This document shows positions 24,027-36,149 of a stretch of 64,000 nucleotides of DNA, in pieces. Position numbers and translations under genes: made by a program. Under the pieces are notes generated by a model. It searched no databases and was not told where the DNA came from. It saw nothing but the letters and a program-made list of their open reading frames with translations. Source of the DNA: Anthonomus grandis grandis (lineage: Eukaryota; Arthropoda; Insecta; Coleoptera; Curculionidae); NCBI RefSeq assembly GCF_022605725.1, contig NC_065551.1, positions 3,906,001 to 3,970,000 of the forward strand. Direction: 5' to 3'. How positions within the stretch are numbered: position 1 is the stretch's first letter; every line of letters starts with the position of its first letter.

Positions 24027-24430
24027 TACGATTTATTTATTTATGTCAAAAAGTATAAACTTACCTCAAGTCAAAATATAGAAAAATAGTACTACAATTA
24101 AAACTACAATATTAAAACTTATCCAGTAACTAACAAACATAAATCAACTTCGATCTCAAGCTCACAAGTCTTCTTTGCAACGCAATTATCTTAGACATGT
24201 AGACTGAGTGTCATCAACTGATAAAACAATAAGTCATTATAGAAAGAAAATATCATCATGATGAGGAATTAAAGAAGTTGTGTGGTCCACATAGAGATAA
24301 GACATGCAACTGCATGACAAAGAGGCTAATCCTTAACGTATATGAAAAATAAAATAGGTCCTAAAACAAAACATTGTGAAACTCCATATTTCAATGCTAG
24401 ACTCACAAGCCTCAAACAACACACACGTCG
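24027..24430 (-). pseudogene. LINE RT relic with AT-rich tail
   Basis: On the minus strand, GVSQCFVLGPILFFIYVKD at about 24390-24335 is a recognisable -GVPQGSVLGP- RT motif with substitutions, then a stop. The left end carries an AAAT-type tail (about 24027-24040, plus strand), as expected of a LINE 3' end. Most of the element is missing. Confidence 0.55.
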
Positions 24431-24559
24431 TCACTTGGCTCTTGGTTAGTAGGTACTGTAAGTTATGGTTTTTATAAGTATTTAGATAAAAAGGATTGGT
24501 ACTTTTACAATACCTCACTAAAAGAAAATCCGGATCCACAGCTGTCTGTCAAATAATTC

Positions 24560-24830
24560 ACAGGATATCCAGGTATCAAAATTACGTCTTGAAGACGTCG
24601 TTTTTCGTAAATTTTGGTCTATATGACGAGTCATTTTGACGTCCTTACGACCTTAAAGTGACGTACATTTGTCACATCCAAAATGACGTCTTAAGAGAAG
24701 TCGCTGAAACGTCCTAAATAAAGGCTAAAAAATGTCTTAAACGGAATTGAAAAAGACCCCTGGAAGATGTCAAATACTTATATAGAACGACGTTTAAAAT
24801 GACCTTTGAAGACTTTTGAGTATAAAAAAA
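24560..24830. repeat. Cluster of GACGTC/TGACGT motifs
   Basis: GACGT or its relatives occur about eight times in this stretch, several as the palindrome GACGTC and often followed by TT or preceded by AAAA. The spacing is irregular. It looks like a decayed short tandem family or a MITE interior. Confidence 0.5.
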
Positions 24831-24984
24831 AATACTCAGATCTAATAACATAACTGTATTATCGCATCTATTCTTAACTAAATGTAACTCTTTATGTTGT
24901 TTTTTTAAACATAGTTTCAACAGTTTTTTAAACGATGTGCGTTCTATAACCGTCCCACATATTACCATGTAAATACCAATCTAT

Positions 24985-25370
24985 GATTTTGCAACAACAA
25001 AATGTCAGTAAATGTATCTAAATGCTCTGTTATGACTTTTACACGAAATATAAATATCATTAAACATGAGTACAATATTAATGCGCTTAACTTGAATCGC
25101 AAGAGCGAAATTAATGATCTTGGGATCATCTTTCAGAGCGATATGAGATTCGTTATTACACACATTACATTACAAATCTTTAAGGTTTATAGTTAGTAAT
25201 AGCAAGACATTTGAGTTAAGGACTATTATTAGGCTTTATAATGCCCTAGAACTGAAATATGCTGCGCAACTTTAGATGCCATCAACCCATACCCATGTTG
25301 ATCACTTAGAAAAAGTACAAAAGAGGTTCCTGAGATATCTCTATGCCAGTTCATAAGCCTACTAGAAAGA
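24985..25370 (+). pseudogene. LINE RT thumb-region relic
   Basis: The frame reads NVSKCSVMTFTRNIN, then SEINDLGIIFQSDMRF, then TIIRLYNALELKYAAQL and DHLEKVQKRFLRYL. This is the conserved segment after the RT active site in Jockey/R1-like LINEs. Stops at 25196 and beyond break it. The mariner at 25424 lies just downstream. Confidence 0.65.
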
Positions 25371-25423
25371 AGAAACAAACAGGCTGTGATTTTCATATAT
25401 TGTATTCTAAATATTGCTAAATA

Positions 25424-26705
25424 ACTGGTGGCGCAAAAGTAATGTCATAATGTGAATGTGCCTTAGTTTTTACAAATGGCGCCAAATGTCACTATGCTAT
25501 GACATTTATGATGTATATATATAAGAAATTAGTTGTCAACAAGCGATGGAGCGATACACACCTCAAGAACGTGAAATTATTGTTACTGCTTATTTGACAA
25601 ATTTTAAGTCAGTTGTTTTTCTGGTAGTCATACTCCATGTACTCGAACAATCAAGCGTTTGGCCGAACGCCTTGTGCAAACTGGGTCTGCTAGAGATATC
25701 GCAAGAAGTGACCGGCTTCGTATTGCTCGTTCAGCCGAGAACATCGCTGTTGTTGCCGACGACGTCAAAGAGAATCCACAAACACAAACAAGATGATAAT
25801 GCATACAACTAGGCATCAGTAGAAGTTTGTGCAGCGAATTTTAGTGAAATATTTGAAAATGTTTCCATACAAATTGTTCACAAATTGCTGCCTGCTGACC
25901 ATCAGACAAGGTTAACGTATTGCCATACTCTGTTAAACTTAGCGCAAGAAGAGGATGATTTCATATCAAAAATAATAATGTCCGACGAAGCTCATTTCCA
26001 TTTAAGTGGTTACGTTAACAAACAAAATTTGCATTTACTTTCACAGAGAATCCACGTCAAATACATGAAGAGCCATTGCATCCCCTCAAAGTGACTGTTT
26101 GGTGCAACATTTGCAGTGAAAAAGCGATTGGCCCTTATTTTTTTGAGGACGCCGATGGCACCATCGTAACCGTAACTGGTGAGCGTTACAGGCAGATGCT
26201 AAACCAGTTTTTTTCTCGTAAGTTGCTGCATTGGGTCTTGATCATTGTTGGTTCCAACAGGACGGAGCAACCGCTCACACAGCTCGGGCAACGATGGAGA
26301 TTTTGAGACACCAATTTCCAGGTCGAGTGACTTCCCGTTTTGGGGATTTGAACTGGCTCTCCAGATCGCCAGATCTCACAGCACTAGACTTCTTTCTTTG
26401 GGGCTTTTTAAAATCTCGCCTTTACCACAACAAACTACGCACCTTACAAGCCTGAAAAGTTAACATTCATGAAGATATCGCCAATTTGGAGCCAGATGCT
26501 TTGAGAGCAACAATTGAAAATGCCGTAAAACGAGCGCAATTATGCATCAACTCGGGAGGTGGCCACTTAAACGATATGATTTTTACAATTAATGTCATCA
26601 ATCTTACTCTTTCAAATAAACTTATTTCGAGTTTGAGCTTTTTTTTTCAATTTATAACAAAATGGCTGCCGGTTCAAATTATGACAACACTTTTGCGCCA
26701 CCTCG
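25424..26705 (+). mobile_element. Mariner-like element, GGTGGCGCAAAAG ends
   Basis: Inverted ends GGTGGCGCAAAAGT near 25427 and 26702, extending about 30 bp with mismatches, flanked by TA at 25422-25423 and 26706-26707. Length 1282 bp, a usual mariner size, with one plus-strand transposase pseudogene. Confidence 0.8.
25546..26600 (+). pseudogene. Mariner-like transposase, multiply frameshifted
   Basis: Start MERYTPQEREIIVTAY at 25546. The first catalytic Asp is in MSDEAHFHLSGYVN (about 25980), the second in FQQDGATAHTARATM (about 26260) and the third in RSPDLTALDFFLWG (about 26370), with 36 residues between the last two. The C-terminus retains SGGGHLNDMIF near 26560. At least four frameshifts or stops. 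The family is the same as the 37060-38143 transposase (both have IGPYFFEDA), but the terminal repeats differ. Confidence 0.75.
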
Positions 26706-26735
26706 TATAAAGATTGTGATTTAGTCCAGTACATA

Positions 26736-27455
26736 CACTACTGCTCAAAAGCATTTGCCCACCATGTATTCTTTTTAATATTTTAAATTAGATACAAAAA
26801 TCTTATCTTTATACCTATATTTAGATTGTATCTGTTTTGTAAATTGCATATATGCTTAAACAGCATACCTATCAACTATGGTTCGTTGAAAAACACTGAG
26901 TATTTAAAAATAGTCTTGCAAATAACAAACAATGTAGTGAAAATATGCACTTCTTCTAAAAAACTAATCTGTTTACAGCTCGTTTCCGATGAAATTTGAA
27001 ACATTTAAAGGTGTTTAGTCTTCAAAAATTGATTTTATGTAACATTGGTAAATAATTTCGCTTGCTTCTTGACGATTGTCACCGTTTCTTTGCTGGTTTT
27101 TCAACATTCTTTAAAATGGCTAAAACAAAAGAGTTATCGGTAGAAACAAAAGGTATTATCATTGGAGTTCATAAGGCTGGAAAGATTAACCGTTAAATTT
27201 CGACGGATTTGGGAATTCCAAGGCGGAATTTCGATTATAATGTTAGGAAATTCACAGACAAGGGACTATTAGCAACAAACCTCGATCGGGAAGGCCAAAG
27301 GCAACAAGTTCAAAAGAGGATTTAAATATTATAATTACAAGCAAACGCAATAGACCCCTTACCGCCCCTAAAATCACAGCAAAAATCAACAAGGAGCGTA
27401 AAAAAGCGGTCAGTGTTTCGACAGTAAAACGGCGACTTTATAATGCTGATTTCAG
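26736..27455 (+). mobile_element. Tc1 element, 3'-truncated copy
   Basis: Starts CACTACTGCTCAAAAGC after TA at 26734-26735. It is nearly collinear with the inverse of 52690-53413, covering the left end, leader and N-terminal half of the transposase (MAKTKELSVETKG at 27116). An in-frame stop replaces a Gln/Asn-type codon after KIN near 27195. Homology ends near 27455 (GGCGACTTTATAATGCTG) and no right terminus follows. Confidence 0.78.
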
Positions 27456-27459
27456 AAAC

Positions 27460-28200
27460 CTGATTGTTAATAGCTTTATTGCTAAACAACTGCTCAAAAC
27501 GCAGGATAATTTGAAAAGTTATGGTCTGTGTGTATGTGTTTGTTTCTTTTAATTATTCAAATTTAACATTCACCTATATGAACAACTTGTCCATGTCTAC
27601 AAAAAAGAGAAATTTGACGTTGAGCAATAATACTAAGACATGCATTCGCATTTAATTTATAATGGTACGCCCACCGTGCGACGTGCGGCCGTTTAAAAGA
27701 ACATGCGCTAGAAATTATGTATTAACTGTAGTTGTTGAATAATTGGTAGTTTTTCTGTACAATGTTCTTATGCAACTTGTTTATGTATGCGTTAGTGTGT
27801 CGGTGAAAACTAGGCAATAACAAACGGCCAAAAGAACAAAAACCGTACGAAACCTTGAGACCGTCAAACCCTAAAATTGTATGTTGTTTGAATTTCGACC
27901 TGCATCTTCTCAAATTTCTAGGAAATGCGGGTATCCTGTTAGGCTTTCATTTGGTAGCTTTTGTTAACCGGCATAAAATGTAATTTACAGGTTTATGGGG
28001 CAGTGTTTAGGTCATAAATGACGCCACCGGTGGTCTTTAATTTCATATTTATTTATTATCATTACCCTCGCTACTATCATAATAAAATAATTTTTAACAT
28101 GTTTGGTATATCATGGCAATTAGTTAATAAAAAAATATATTTTACGACCAGACATTTTTGGGCAACATGTGTCTTTAAGTTGAAGTTTCTTGCAACTATA
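27460..28200. other. Unassigned stretch
   Basis: No supported feature. A short TIR-like ACTGCTCAAAACGC at about 27490 is in direct, not inverted, orientation to the Tc1 end at 26736. Confidence 0.35.
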
Positions 28201-28644
28201 CAGGGTGTCCAGTTTGAAATTTTATACATAGGTATATTGGAAACCGTTAAAGATACAGGGTGGACTAAATGGGGAAAAAGTTGCGCAATCAACTGCCTTT
28301 ACATAATCTGCCATCTATTTCTTTGAATTCAGAATAGGATATATAATGGGAATATGGAACAGGAAAAAAAGTGCGATTTATAAAATCCTTTATATCTTGT
28401 TTATTATAAAAGATACTTTTGATTTTCTTATGAGTGCCATACCTAACTATTGAATTTTCAAATTCCCTTTTAGAAAGGCTTTTTAACCACGTATAACATG
28501 TATATGTTCTGTCTAAATAAATAATTAAGATTAATAAAATTAAAATATCATGGTGGTAGGCTTTGATATTTCTGTTAATTATTACTTTAAATTATTATTG
28601 ATCATACGGCGAACCCTGCAAACGAATAGGTAACATTTTAGGAT

Positions 28645-30490
28645 TAAAGTAGGTGTTCGAATGAGAGACCATTTTCTCTCATGCCCAACATACATTGTCT
28701 TATTACTGCGTCACAGGATTTTCTGATCATTTCTGGGGTAATTCTATTAACAGCTTCTATAACAGTGTGTTTCAGCTCCTCTTCGGTTTCGCATGACCTA
28801 CAGTATATTACATTTTTGAGTAAACCCTATGTAAAGAAAATCAAGCGGTGTTATGTTAGGGAACCTCGCAGGTCATCTTACTAGTCACAAAGTGCCTATT
28901 CTCTTGCTGGGAATTCGTTATTTAAAAATTCTGTAATAATACGTCAGCTACGTGGCGGAGCACCGTCTTGTTGGAAATACAAGTTTTGCAGAATAGCTAC
29001 TGGAAATTCCATAAATGCTTCCGCTAGGTTAGTTTGTAAAAGATTCAAATATCTCTCGGAATATAAGTTCTCATTATTTACAAAAGGCCCAAACATGTCG
29101 GGCTATAATACCTACACAGACGTTAAATCCAAACCTAACTTGGTGCCTAACTTAACGAACTAGCCGTGGATTTTCATCTTACTGGTACAAGCTACAGTTG
29201 AGCAATTTGAGACCCAACGAGTGTGCAAAAAATTTTTTTTGCTTAGTAGTAAGGGTACGGTCTATAGAACATTTTAAAACAAAAAATTTTTGGATTAACC
29301 ATATTTTGCCCTAAAAAATAAAAAAAGGGCTTTTTAAAAACTTTACTATGCGAAAATTCCCCAATATGTCAATTTTGCACGAGGATATACGTGTTGCCAT
29401 ACTGGACAAAAGTCCATAAAGTTCAGGTAAAGGTCGGTAGTTATTAACAAAGTTAATGAAAGGAATAAATTTCGGTTTTCACTTGGAATTTTTTGGAAAA
29501 CTTACAAGTTGTGAATTTACTATTGTTCGATGTTTGTATTTTAACATGCAACATCTAAATGTTTATATTATTTTTTTTTAAATTAATTGATAAGGTTCCC
29601 TCATTTGATATTTAAAATTTAAGAGTGTAAGGGCTGGTATGTGTTTAACCCAACTCAACCAAAACAACCCAACCCATCGCATTATGTCGCATTAGCCTAA
29701 GATGGTGACACAAGTTACTATAAAGCCCTTGTATAAAATTGATATAGAAATAAAACTTTAAACAAAGTAAACCTTTATGTAATAAAATAATATATAAGGA
29801 ATGAAAGCTAAGAAAATAGCTTCACAATCGGGCAACGCTGTAGTGATTAGTTTGATTTTTCTGAATAGGTTGTGTGTCAAATGTCAATAATTTGACAGTT
29901 ATTTATAATCGTCAACGTTCCTAAATTAAAGGAGGCAATTTGGTAAACATTTTTAAAAAAGTGTTGTGTTTTTAATCGTTATATATTTTTTATTTGATAT
30001 AGGAATAAAGTAAAAATATTTTAAATCAATATAGAAGTATACTTTTAATATTTGTGTCCATAAGTAAATAGAAGCATAGGAAAATCGTGGTCCTTATACA
30101 ATATAAATTTTCGTTTTTTTTTGTTAAAAAATGGCTCATCCAAAAATTTTTTTTCTTTTAATTTAATAGTTTTAAGGTAAGCTTCCTAAACATACTAAAA
30201 AAATCTAAAAATCATTAAAAATAGGTCTTAAATTGCTCAATCACCCATCTTATCAATAAACGGTGTTTTTACGATTAAATAGTCCACGGTTAGTAAACTG
30301 GCTCTCATCTGACCAAAGTACTTATTAATTGAAAGTTTGGCATTGTTAAAATGGCATTCTTCTAGCACAGCTGTTCATGATAGGGGTATTATTTATGACG
30401 CTTTAAAATACTATTCGTTGTTGACCGCGCAACACCCGTTGTGGTGCAATTTGACGTAAAGTCATACGAAGTGTCTGAAGCACAAGTTTG
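28645..30490 (-). pseudogene. Mariner-like transposase relic in two blocks
   Basis: The right block (about 30490-30250, minus) reads SILKRHK, stop, YPYHEQLC and then SINKYFGQMRASLLTVDYL in one frame; the neighbouring frame gives the first-Asp box WSDE. The left block (29190-28645) reads DENPRLVR, then VRHQVRFGFNV, MFGPFVNNENLYSERYLNLL and FQQDGAPPRS (second Asp), with C-terminal GLSFEHLL near 28655. A 1.04-kb insert separates them. Stops are frequent. Confidence 0.6.
29198..30240. mobile_element. AT-rich insert with 18-bp inverted ends
   Basis: TTGAGCAATTTGAGACCC at 29198 is inverted at 30223-30240 with two mismatches. The insert splits a mariner-like transposase relic and has no coding frame. 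No target duplication is convincing, so the class is unknown. Confidence 0.5.
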
Positions 30491-30782
30491 TTTCTTTACC
30501 TTAGCAAGCTACAAGGTTGTCTTTAAGACCCCTATATAGGGCTAACATAGGTCCACCAGATTGTCGTGAATTTCGAAATATATTTTTTTTAATAAATTTC
30601 TTCAGCTTTCGCTTCTTTTCGATGACGGAGAATAAAATACTTCAAAATATCGTATTTTTTATAATTTGAATTTTAACTTTATTCATTTTAAAACTCACAA
30701 TTAATGACACCTTCTGACACTGATAATCAATTCTATTTTGACAGTTATCTAAGTATTAGCACATAGCACACATCACTATTGG

Positions 30783-31757
30783 GCACGAACTTAATAAATA
30801 TACCTGGATTGCTAATGTATATGGCCACGATACCCAAAAATGACCACTGCCTGGTGGCCGCCATTTTTATAGTGGTTGTGTCCTTTTGATGTTGGTCACT
30901 CTGAACATTTCTAGTGTTGCCAACAAAAAATATATTACAGAACGGTAATGAACTTGACGACGCTGACGTTTGACGTGTGAGTATAGCCGATTGCCTAGTT
31001 TTTGGCCATTTGTAAACGACGCTTGGGTATATCGTCTGCTACAGGCGATATAGCTTCCTTCTTATTTAATACGTGGATAATGTACCACCATCCTTATTTA
31101 AAGGTATTTGGTTCAGTTTCTCAAAACCGAATTATTGTGAATTGTCTGTCTTTGTTGTTTATGATAGAATAAATAATATGTAGAGTTGTTTATTTTTACT
31201 ATATAAACCCTTGCTAATTACAAACCCTCATAAAATCATCTATATTTTGGTTTTTATTGATGGTTGTACCTATTTATGTGAAAACACTGTACATAGAAGG
31301 AAAGTAAAAGTCGTAAGAGTAAAAATAGAAAGAAAATAAATGTGTTTTTAACTGAATTTGTTAAGTAAATATAAGCAAATATTTAAATGAAGATCATCGT
31401 TTTCAGGGTATTAGGATTTATAGGATTCAAGTTTAACTTTAGATTTATAAGATTCAAGATTCTTAGAATAATAAAACAAATATTTTAAAGTGCATGCATC
31501 TATCCCAAGAAGTACAAGAAAAATATCTAACGCAACTATCTTAAATTCTTAACTAAATGTAACTTTCTATTTTATATTTGTAAGCATAACCTCTCAAAAA
31601 CTTTAACTGTTTTGTTTTCCTACAAATGGTACAACTGAAATTTGTCAGAGTGGCCAACATCGAAAGGACACAATAACGCAAAATGGCAGCCCCCTAGTAG
31701 TGGTCATATACTTTTCATTGAATTGGCAGTCCAGGTATATTTATTAAGTTCGTGCTA
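30783..31757. mobile_element. Long-TIR MITE family 'A', complete copy
   Basis: CACGAACTTAATAAATATACC at the left (30785; first 20 nt considered) is inverted at the right end (about 31736-31756). The match of the two arms extends further as diverged arms: a GGTGGCCGCCATTTT / AAAATGGCAGCCCCC block and a TTGGTCACTCTGAACA / TTGTCAGAGTGGCCAA block occur in mirrored order. Interior AT-rich and non-coding. Related copies at 33599-34756 and 43590-43745. Confidence 0.7.
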
Positions 31758-32346
31758 TTGGGACGTTCCCATACTATGTCATCACGACTGGGGGTGGGAG
31801 GAGTTACAGGCAATTGTTGGCAGATGATGAGAAGGCGTGGAGGGGGCTGTAGAATTATTAGTATCAACAGTTTTACTTTTTTTTTATAAACTACTTTTTA
31901 GTAAAATTGTCCCCACAAATAAGGGCTCTGGATTTGAATAAATCTGAATTTGAGCGCATCTAAAGTCGATGTTTCAATTTGCCGCAGTGTGGCGCACTAG
32001 GCTGGCTATTTGAAACCTGGCATTTACGCTTCGACACTTAGGGGACGATATTCCCAGACTACTACTACATGACATAGATGGTAAGTAAAGATGTAGCCAC
32101 GCTAACTAAATGAACGATGGTAATGAGTATGGGCACGAGCATTAAAAAGTACCCTTAGAATATGGTGGATCTCCACTTTTTATTACTCGGTACATAAACA
32201 AAAAAATATGACATTTGCGTTTATTAAACATTGATCAAATCGAATTAATATTCAAATGTAAGGTATGGTAAGGTATGTGATTTCTGAAAGCTATATCAAA
32301 TGAAAAACGCATGCATGTATTTTGTATGTTTTGAATAGATTTTCAG
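31758..32346. other. Unassigned stretch
   Basis: A GC-richer piece near 31780-31850 and 31970-32060 has no recognisable domain. Nothing further supported. Confidence 0.3.
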
Positions 32347-33032
32347 CCTAAATCCACATTGGTACGTAATTACGGATACGTGAGGCTGTCAAGCCTATCC
32401 GTGACTTTTATCCCATCCACTAGAGATATGCGTATCCGTAAAATGACGTTATATTTTTACTCGAGTTTTTGATGTTTACAGTTTTGACGTCCCACAATTG
32501 CTTCAACCTATTTTTATGCCTTGATTGTAAAGGGGTTCTCGGATCCCATAGAGGTTTTTTGACATAAATGAATGAAACCAACATTTCTTCATCTAATTTG
32601 CTGTGTTTTTGGCCACTAAAGTTAAAATATTGTCTTCATTGGAGCAAAGCTCGAAGTAAAACCCTGGTTCTCCTCCATATATACTTGGAAACTTTGGTAT
32701 TCCAAATAATTTTGGCTCTGACTATTAATTAAAAAGCTGCAATAGTAATATTTAAAAGATGTGGAACCCGGTGTCGAACCCAAATTCGACATTTTAAAAA
32801 GGAAGGTACAAAATAACAACTAGTAAAAAAAAATTTGGTAAAAACTCAAAAATAACAATGAAAAACAAATAGTACAACGGACCAAAAAAACAGAATGAAT
32901 GTTCGAATTAACCAACTTCTATCCGTATTTTCCTTCACGTAGGTACGTGAAACCTTTCGGGCCTCTCATTGGCTGATAGCAATCACGTGGTCCCAACGGA
33001 TCCGTAATTACGTACCAATGTGGATTTAGGCT
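32347..33032. mobile_element. MITE with perfect 32-bp terminal inverted repeats
   Basis: GCCTAAATCCACATTGGTAC at 32347 continues to 32378 and is exactly inverted at 33001-33032. Length 686 bp, no coding frame of note. CAGCCTAAAT at the left end would fit an hAT-type start, but an 8-bp duplication is not evident. Confidence 0.68.
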
Positions 33033-33049
33033 TAGAGTTACCTAATGTA

Positions 33050-33560
33050 AGAGAATTGCGATAAACAATATCTCGACAGTCGAAAATTGATAAAATAGGA
33101 GAATTGCATAGATAATATTTAGTTTTTGGTGGCAAGTATTTTTTAGGTTTATTTTTCTTACGCATGTATACTATACCAAGTTATAATGTTAGTTTAAAAT
33201 GAGAGTTATCAAAAAACATTCCCAAATTTTTCGCTTCAGTAACTACTGGCAGAGAGGTGTCATTTATTTGAATATTAATAGTGTCAGATAATTCTGTTAC
33301 TTGATTTTTATTGTTACCAAAAAGAATAAATGATGGTTTGCTTGTATTAAGTCTTAAATTATGATTTTGTGGATACTGATTAATCATGTTCATTTCCTCA
33401 TTAAAAGTTTGTTGAAATATGGGAAAATCACTCAGAGAAAAAGAAAGGTATATCTGAGAGTCATCAGCTACTGCTGTATGTTGGCTTCTGTAAGGACACT
33501 AGTAATTACCACTAGTATTTTGTTTCTTCATCCTTCGTACAATTAATGAAGAAGATAGTT
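33050..33560 (-). pseudogene. LINE RT relic around the catalytic box
   Basis: On the minus strand: AVADDSQIYLSFSLSDF (about 33480), where Val replaces the Tyr/Phe of the usual YADD box, then TFNEEMNMI, LRLNTSKPSFILFGN and VTEAKNLGMFFDNS. This is the RT segment from the active site to the -KNLGV- motif. It stops near 33181. Confidence 0.65.
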
Positions 33561-33598
33561 AATGAGTTCTTTTGTCTGTTTTTGATCTGTCTTGTAAC

Positions 33599-34756
33599 TT
33601 TGCGGCCGCCATTTTGCGTGATTGTGTTCTTTCAATATTTGTCACTCTGACAAATATCAGTGGTGCCAATTATAGGAAAACAAAACAATTTTTTGGGAGG
33701 TTATGTTTACAAAAGCAAAATAGAAAGATACATTTAGTTAAGAATTTAATAGATTTGATAGTTGCGTTAGGTCTGAGATTTGTCTTGTATTTGTTTAAGA
33801 ATTTTGTTAACATTTACGAAAGAAAGTAATCATCACCTAAAATAAGACAAAGTTTCATATAACTTAGATAGATGCATGTACTTTAAAATTTGTCTTTTAT
33901 TGTTCTCATAAACTTGAATCTTACAATTCTAATACCATAAAAATGATAGTCTTCATTTAAATTTTGGAAATTAAAAACTATTACGTGTTTTTACTATACC
34001 CATTACAAGCATTCTAATCTCTGGCACACATGTTTCAATTTAGAATAAGGTTTAAAAACAATGTCAATAAAAATGATCAAATGGTGAACCAAAGATATAA
34101 AGTAATGTAAAAAATATGTAGTTTATGGTTTAGATAACAAAATACAAATGAGGTAATCAATATATTATAATATAAAATAAGTTTTATTATTTAAATGAAA
34201 TTATAAAAAGAGAAATTAGTAATTTAGGCGAGAGAGAAAGAGAAGCTCTACAGGTAAATAGTTTAAGCAACTCAACTGGAATGGAGAGGAAAAAGGTAAA
34301 GAAAAAAATTATATAGATGTTTCAAAATTTGTATTTACTGGCAACTAGTTTTGCGACTTAACGAATAGTATATACTCCCTAGACAAAAACTTGCCAACAC
34401 ATGGACCATATCCTCCTCCAAAGTCAAGAATTAAGGCATTTTAAAATTAAGGCACCTTTTTAAATTTATTTTGTTAATTTTTGGACTATGATTTATATAT
34501 AATATGATTCGTTATATATAAGTGAATAAAGTGCACGAGTTACGACTTTTTATACTTAAGTTCGTGACAGATCACATGTTAGCGTCGTCAACTTTATTTA
34601 TTTAATATATCTTTTGTTGGCAACACTGAAAATGTTCAGAGTGACCAACATGAAAAGAACACGACGACTATAAAAATGGCGGCCACCAGGCAGTAGTCAT
34701 TTTTGGGTATGGTGGTCATTTACATTAGAAGTCCAGGTATATTTATTAAGTTCGTG
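33599..34756. mobile_element. Long-TIR MITE family 'A', copy B (left end truncated)
   Basis: The left part (GCGGCCGCCATTTTGCG at about 33602, then the GTCACTCTGACA block) matches the inverted right arm of 30783-31757, including interior sequence to about 33960. The right arm (34556-34756) matches its left arm inverted and ends with ATTTATTAAGTTCGTG. The outermost left end is lost next to the LINE relic. The right arm itself is bounded by two TTAAGTTCGTG copies 200 bp apart. Confidence 0.62.
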
Positions 34757-35307
34757 AATTATCGCCATTGACATTGACGACAAAATACAGACATATATGG
34801 TATTTTTGTGAATACATTTTCTGTGGGATTAACTGTTTCTTATTCAGTTTGGCTAAGTTGTTAGAGTTTATCGTTATAAAAGACTTGTTTGAGAATAGTG
34901 AAACATTTTGTGTTTAACATTAAACAATAAAAGGTAACCCAATAACTCTGAAAATTAGGGGGAAAATTGTGTTTTTATGTGTTTTTTTAAGTAATTATTT
35001 TTTGTTATGTAGCATCCAGATATAATAGTTTTAGGATGTTTTCAGTGTTTTTCATTGTCATCGAATTCCGATTTTTTTAAATATTTTTTCAGGGTAACAC
35101 TTTAATTTTTCATTTGACAGAAGAATTAAGATTTTTCTCGATCATTTTACGCAATTTTAACGCGATTTAATTTTTTTGTTATCTTTCCTGTTCAATTTCA
35201 AACCAGATCCAAAGGTTTTTACATATGCAAGGTTAATTTTGTATCAGTCAACAACCATGAATTTCATTATAGATGGTTATTTTGAATTGACTACCAAGTA
35301 GCATATA
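34757..35307. other. Unassigned AT-rich stretch
   Basis: Poly-T runs; no frame, repeat partner or motif recognised. Confidence 0.35.
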
Positions 35308-35996
35308 CAGGGTGTTACAGACTAAAATGCTGATCCTGAAGGGTGTTAAGCCCTACGTGATTTTAAGGAGAAAAGTTAAATAAAGCTATGTCCTAAACCC
35401 CTGAACTTTTGAGCTACAGGGTGTTAAAAGCTTCAGAAAAAAATTGTTTCTTCATTATAACTTTAATAATTTCCCAGATATGTTTATGAAATTTAGCACA
35501 CATCCTTTGAGTATCAACAGCCATTTTTTATGTAGATTTTTTTAAAGTTTAACTAGTGGCGTCCATACAGGAACGTAGACTAAATATTTTTTTTAAATAT
35601 TATGTACGCCATTGATTTTTTGTAAAATAAAAATTATTTTTATAATTCCCACTCATTTTAGGGCAAGTTTGATTTCTTGACTTGTTTACGTCCGACGTGC
35701 GATTACCGCGGAAAAAAATAAAAACATATTTATGCATGGTCAATTTATTGGTAAAAAAATTATTTAATTTATAATATCATAGCACATATATTTTTTTATC
35801 ATTAAATTAAAAGAACAATATGTGCACAAAAATGAAAATAGTTTAGATTAACATTGAAAGTGGCTACCACAACACTTTAACACTCTATAGTTCAAAAGTT
35901 AGGGAGTTTAGAACATTGCTTTACTTGAATTTTTCCTTTTAAAACCACCTAAAGATTAACACCCTTAAGGATCAGCATCTTAATATCTAACACTAG
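35308..35996. mobile_element. MITE with CAGGGTGTTAC ends
   Basis: Left end CAGGGTGTTACAGACT after TA (35306-35307). The right end carries the inverse in decayed form, with TA at 35997-35998. The block GCTGATCCT followed by GGGTGTTAA is mirrored near 35955-35977. A second TACAGGGTGTTAA lies 109 bp inside the left end. No coding. Confidence 0.65.
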
Positions 35997-36149
35997 TAGA
36001 TCTCTCCGAAAAATCTCAATATCACCCTTTATAGCGTTTTATTTTTCTACTCCTTATGTTCACTAACGTTCCATTAACATTTCATTAATTTCAATAATTA
36101 CATTAATAATTTCAGTCAACTTCTTTTATTCATATCTCTTTAAATTCAC

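Larger units (their letters stand above)
28201..30500 (-). mobile_element. Decayed mariner-like element with CAGGGTGTCC left end
   Basis: Left end CAGGGTGTCCAGTTTG at 28201 after TA, with a second ATACAGGGTGG copy 55 bp inward. Both features, and AAACCGT between them, are shared with the 56753-57563 MITE. The minus-strand transposase relic lies in two blocks. The right terminus is missing or displaced by the repeat at 30783. Confidence 0.6.

Noticed and set aside
27490..27510. ACTGCTCAAAACGC as right terminus of the 26736 Tc1 copy
   Set aside because: It is in direct rather than inverted orientation to the left terminus.
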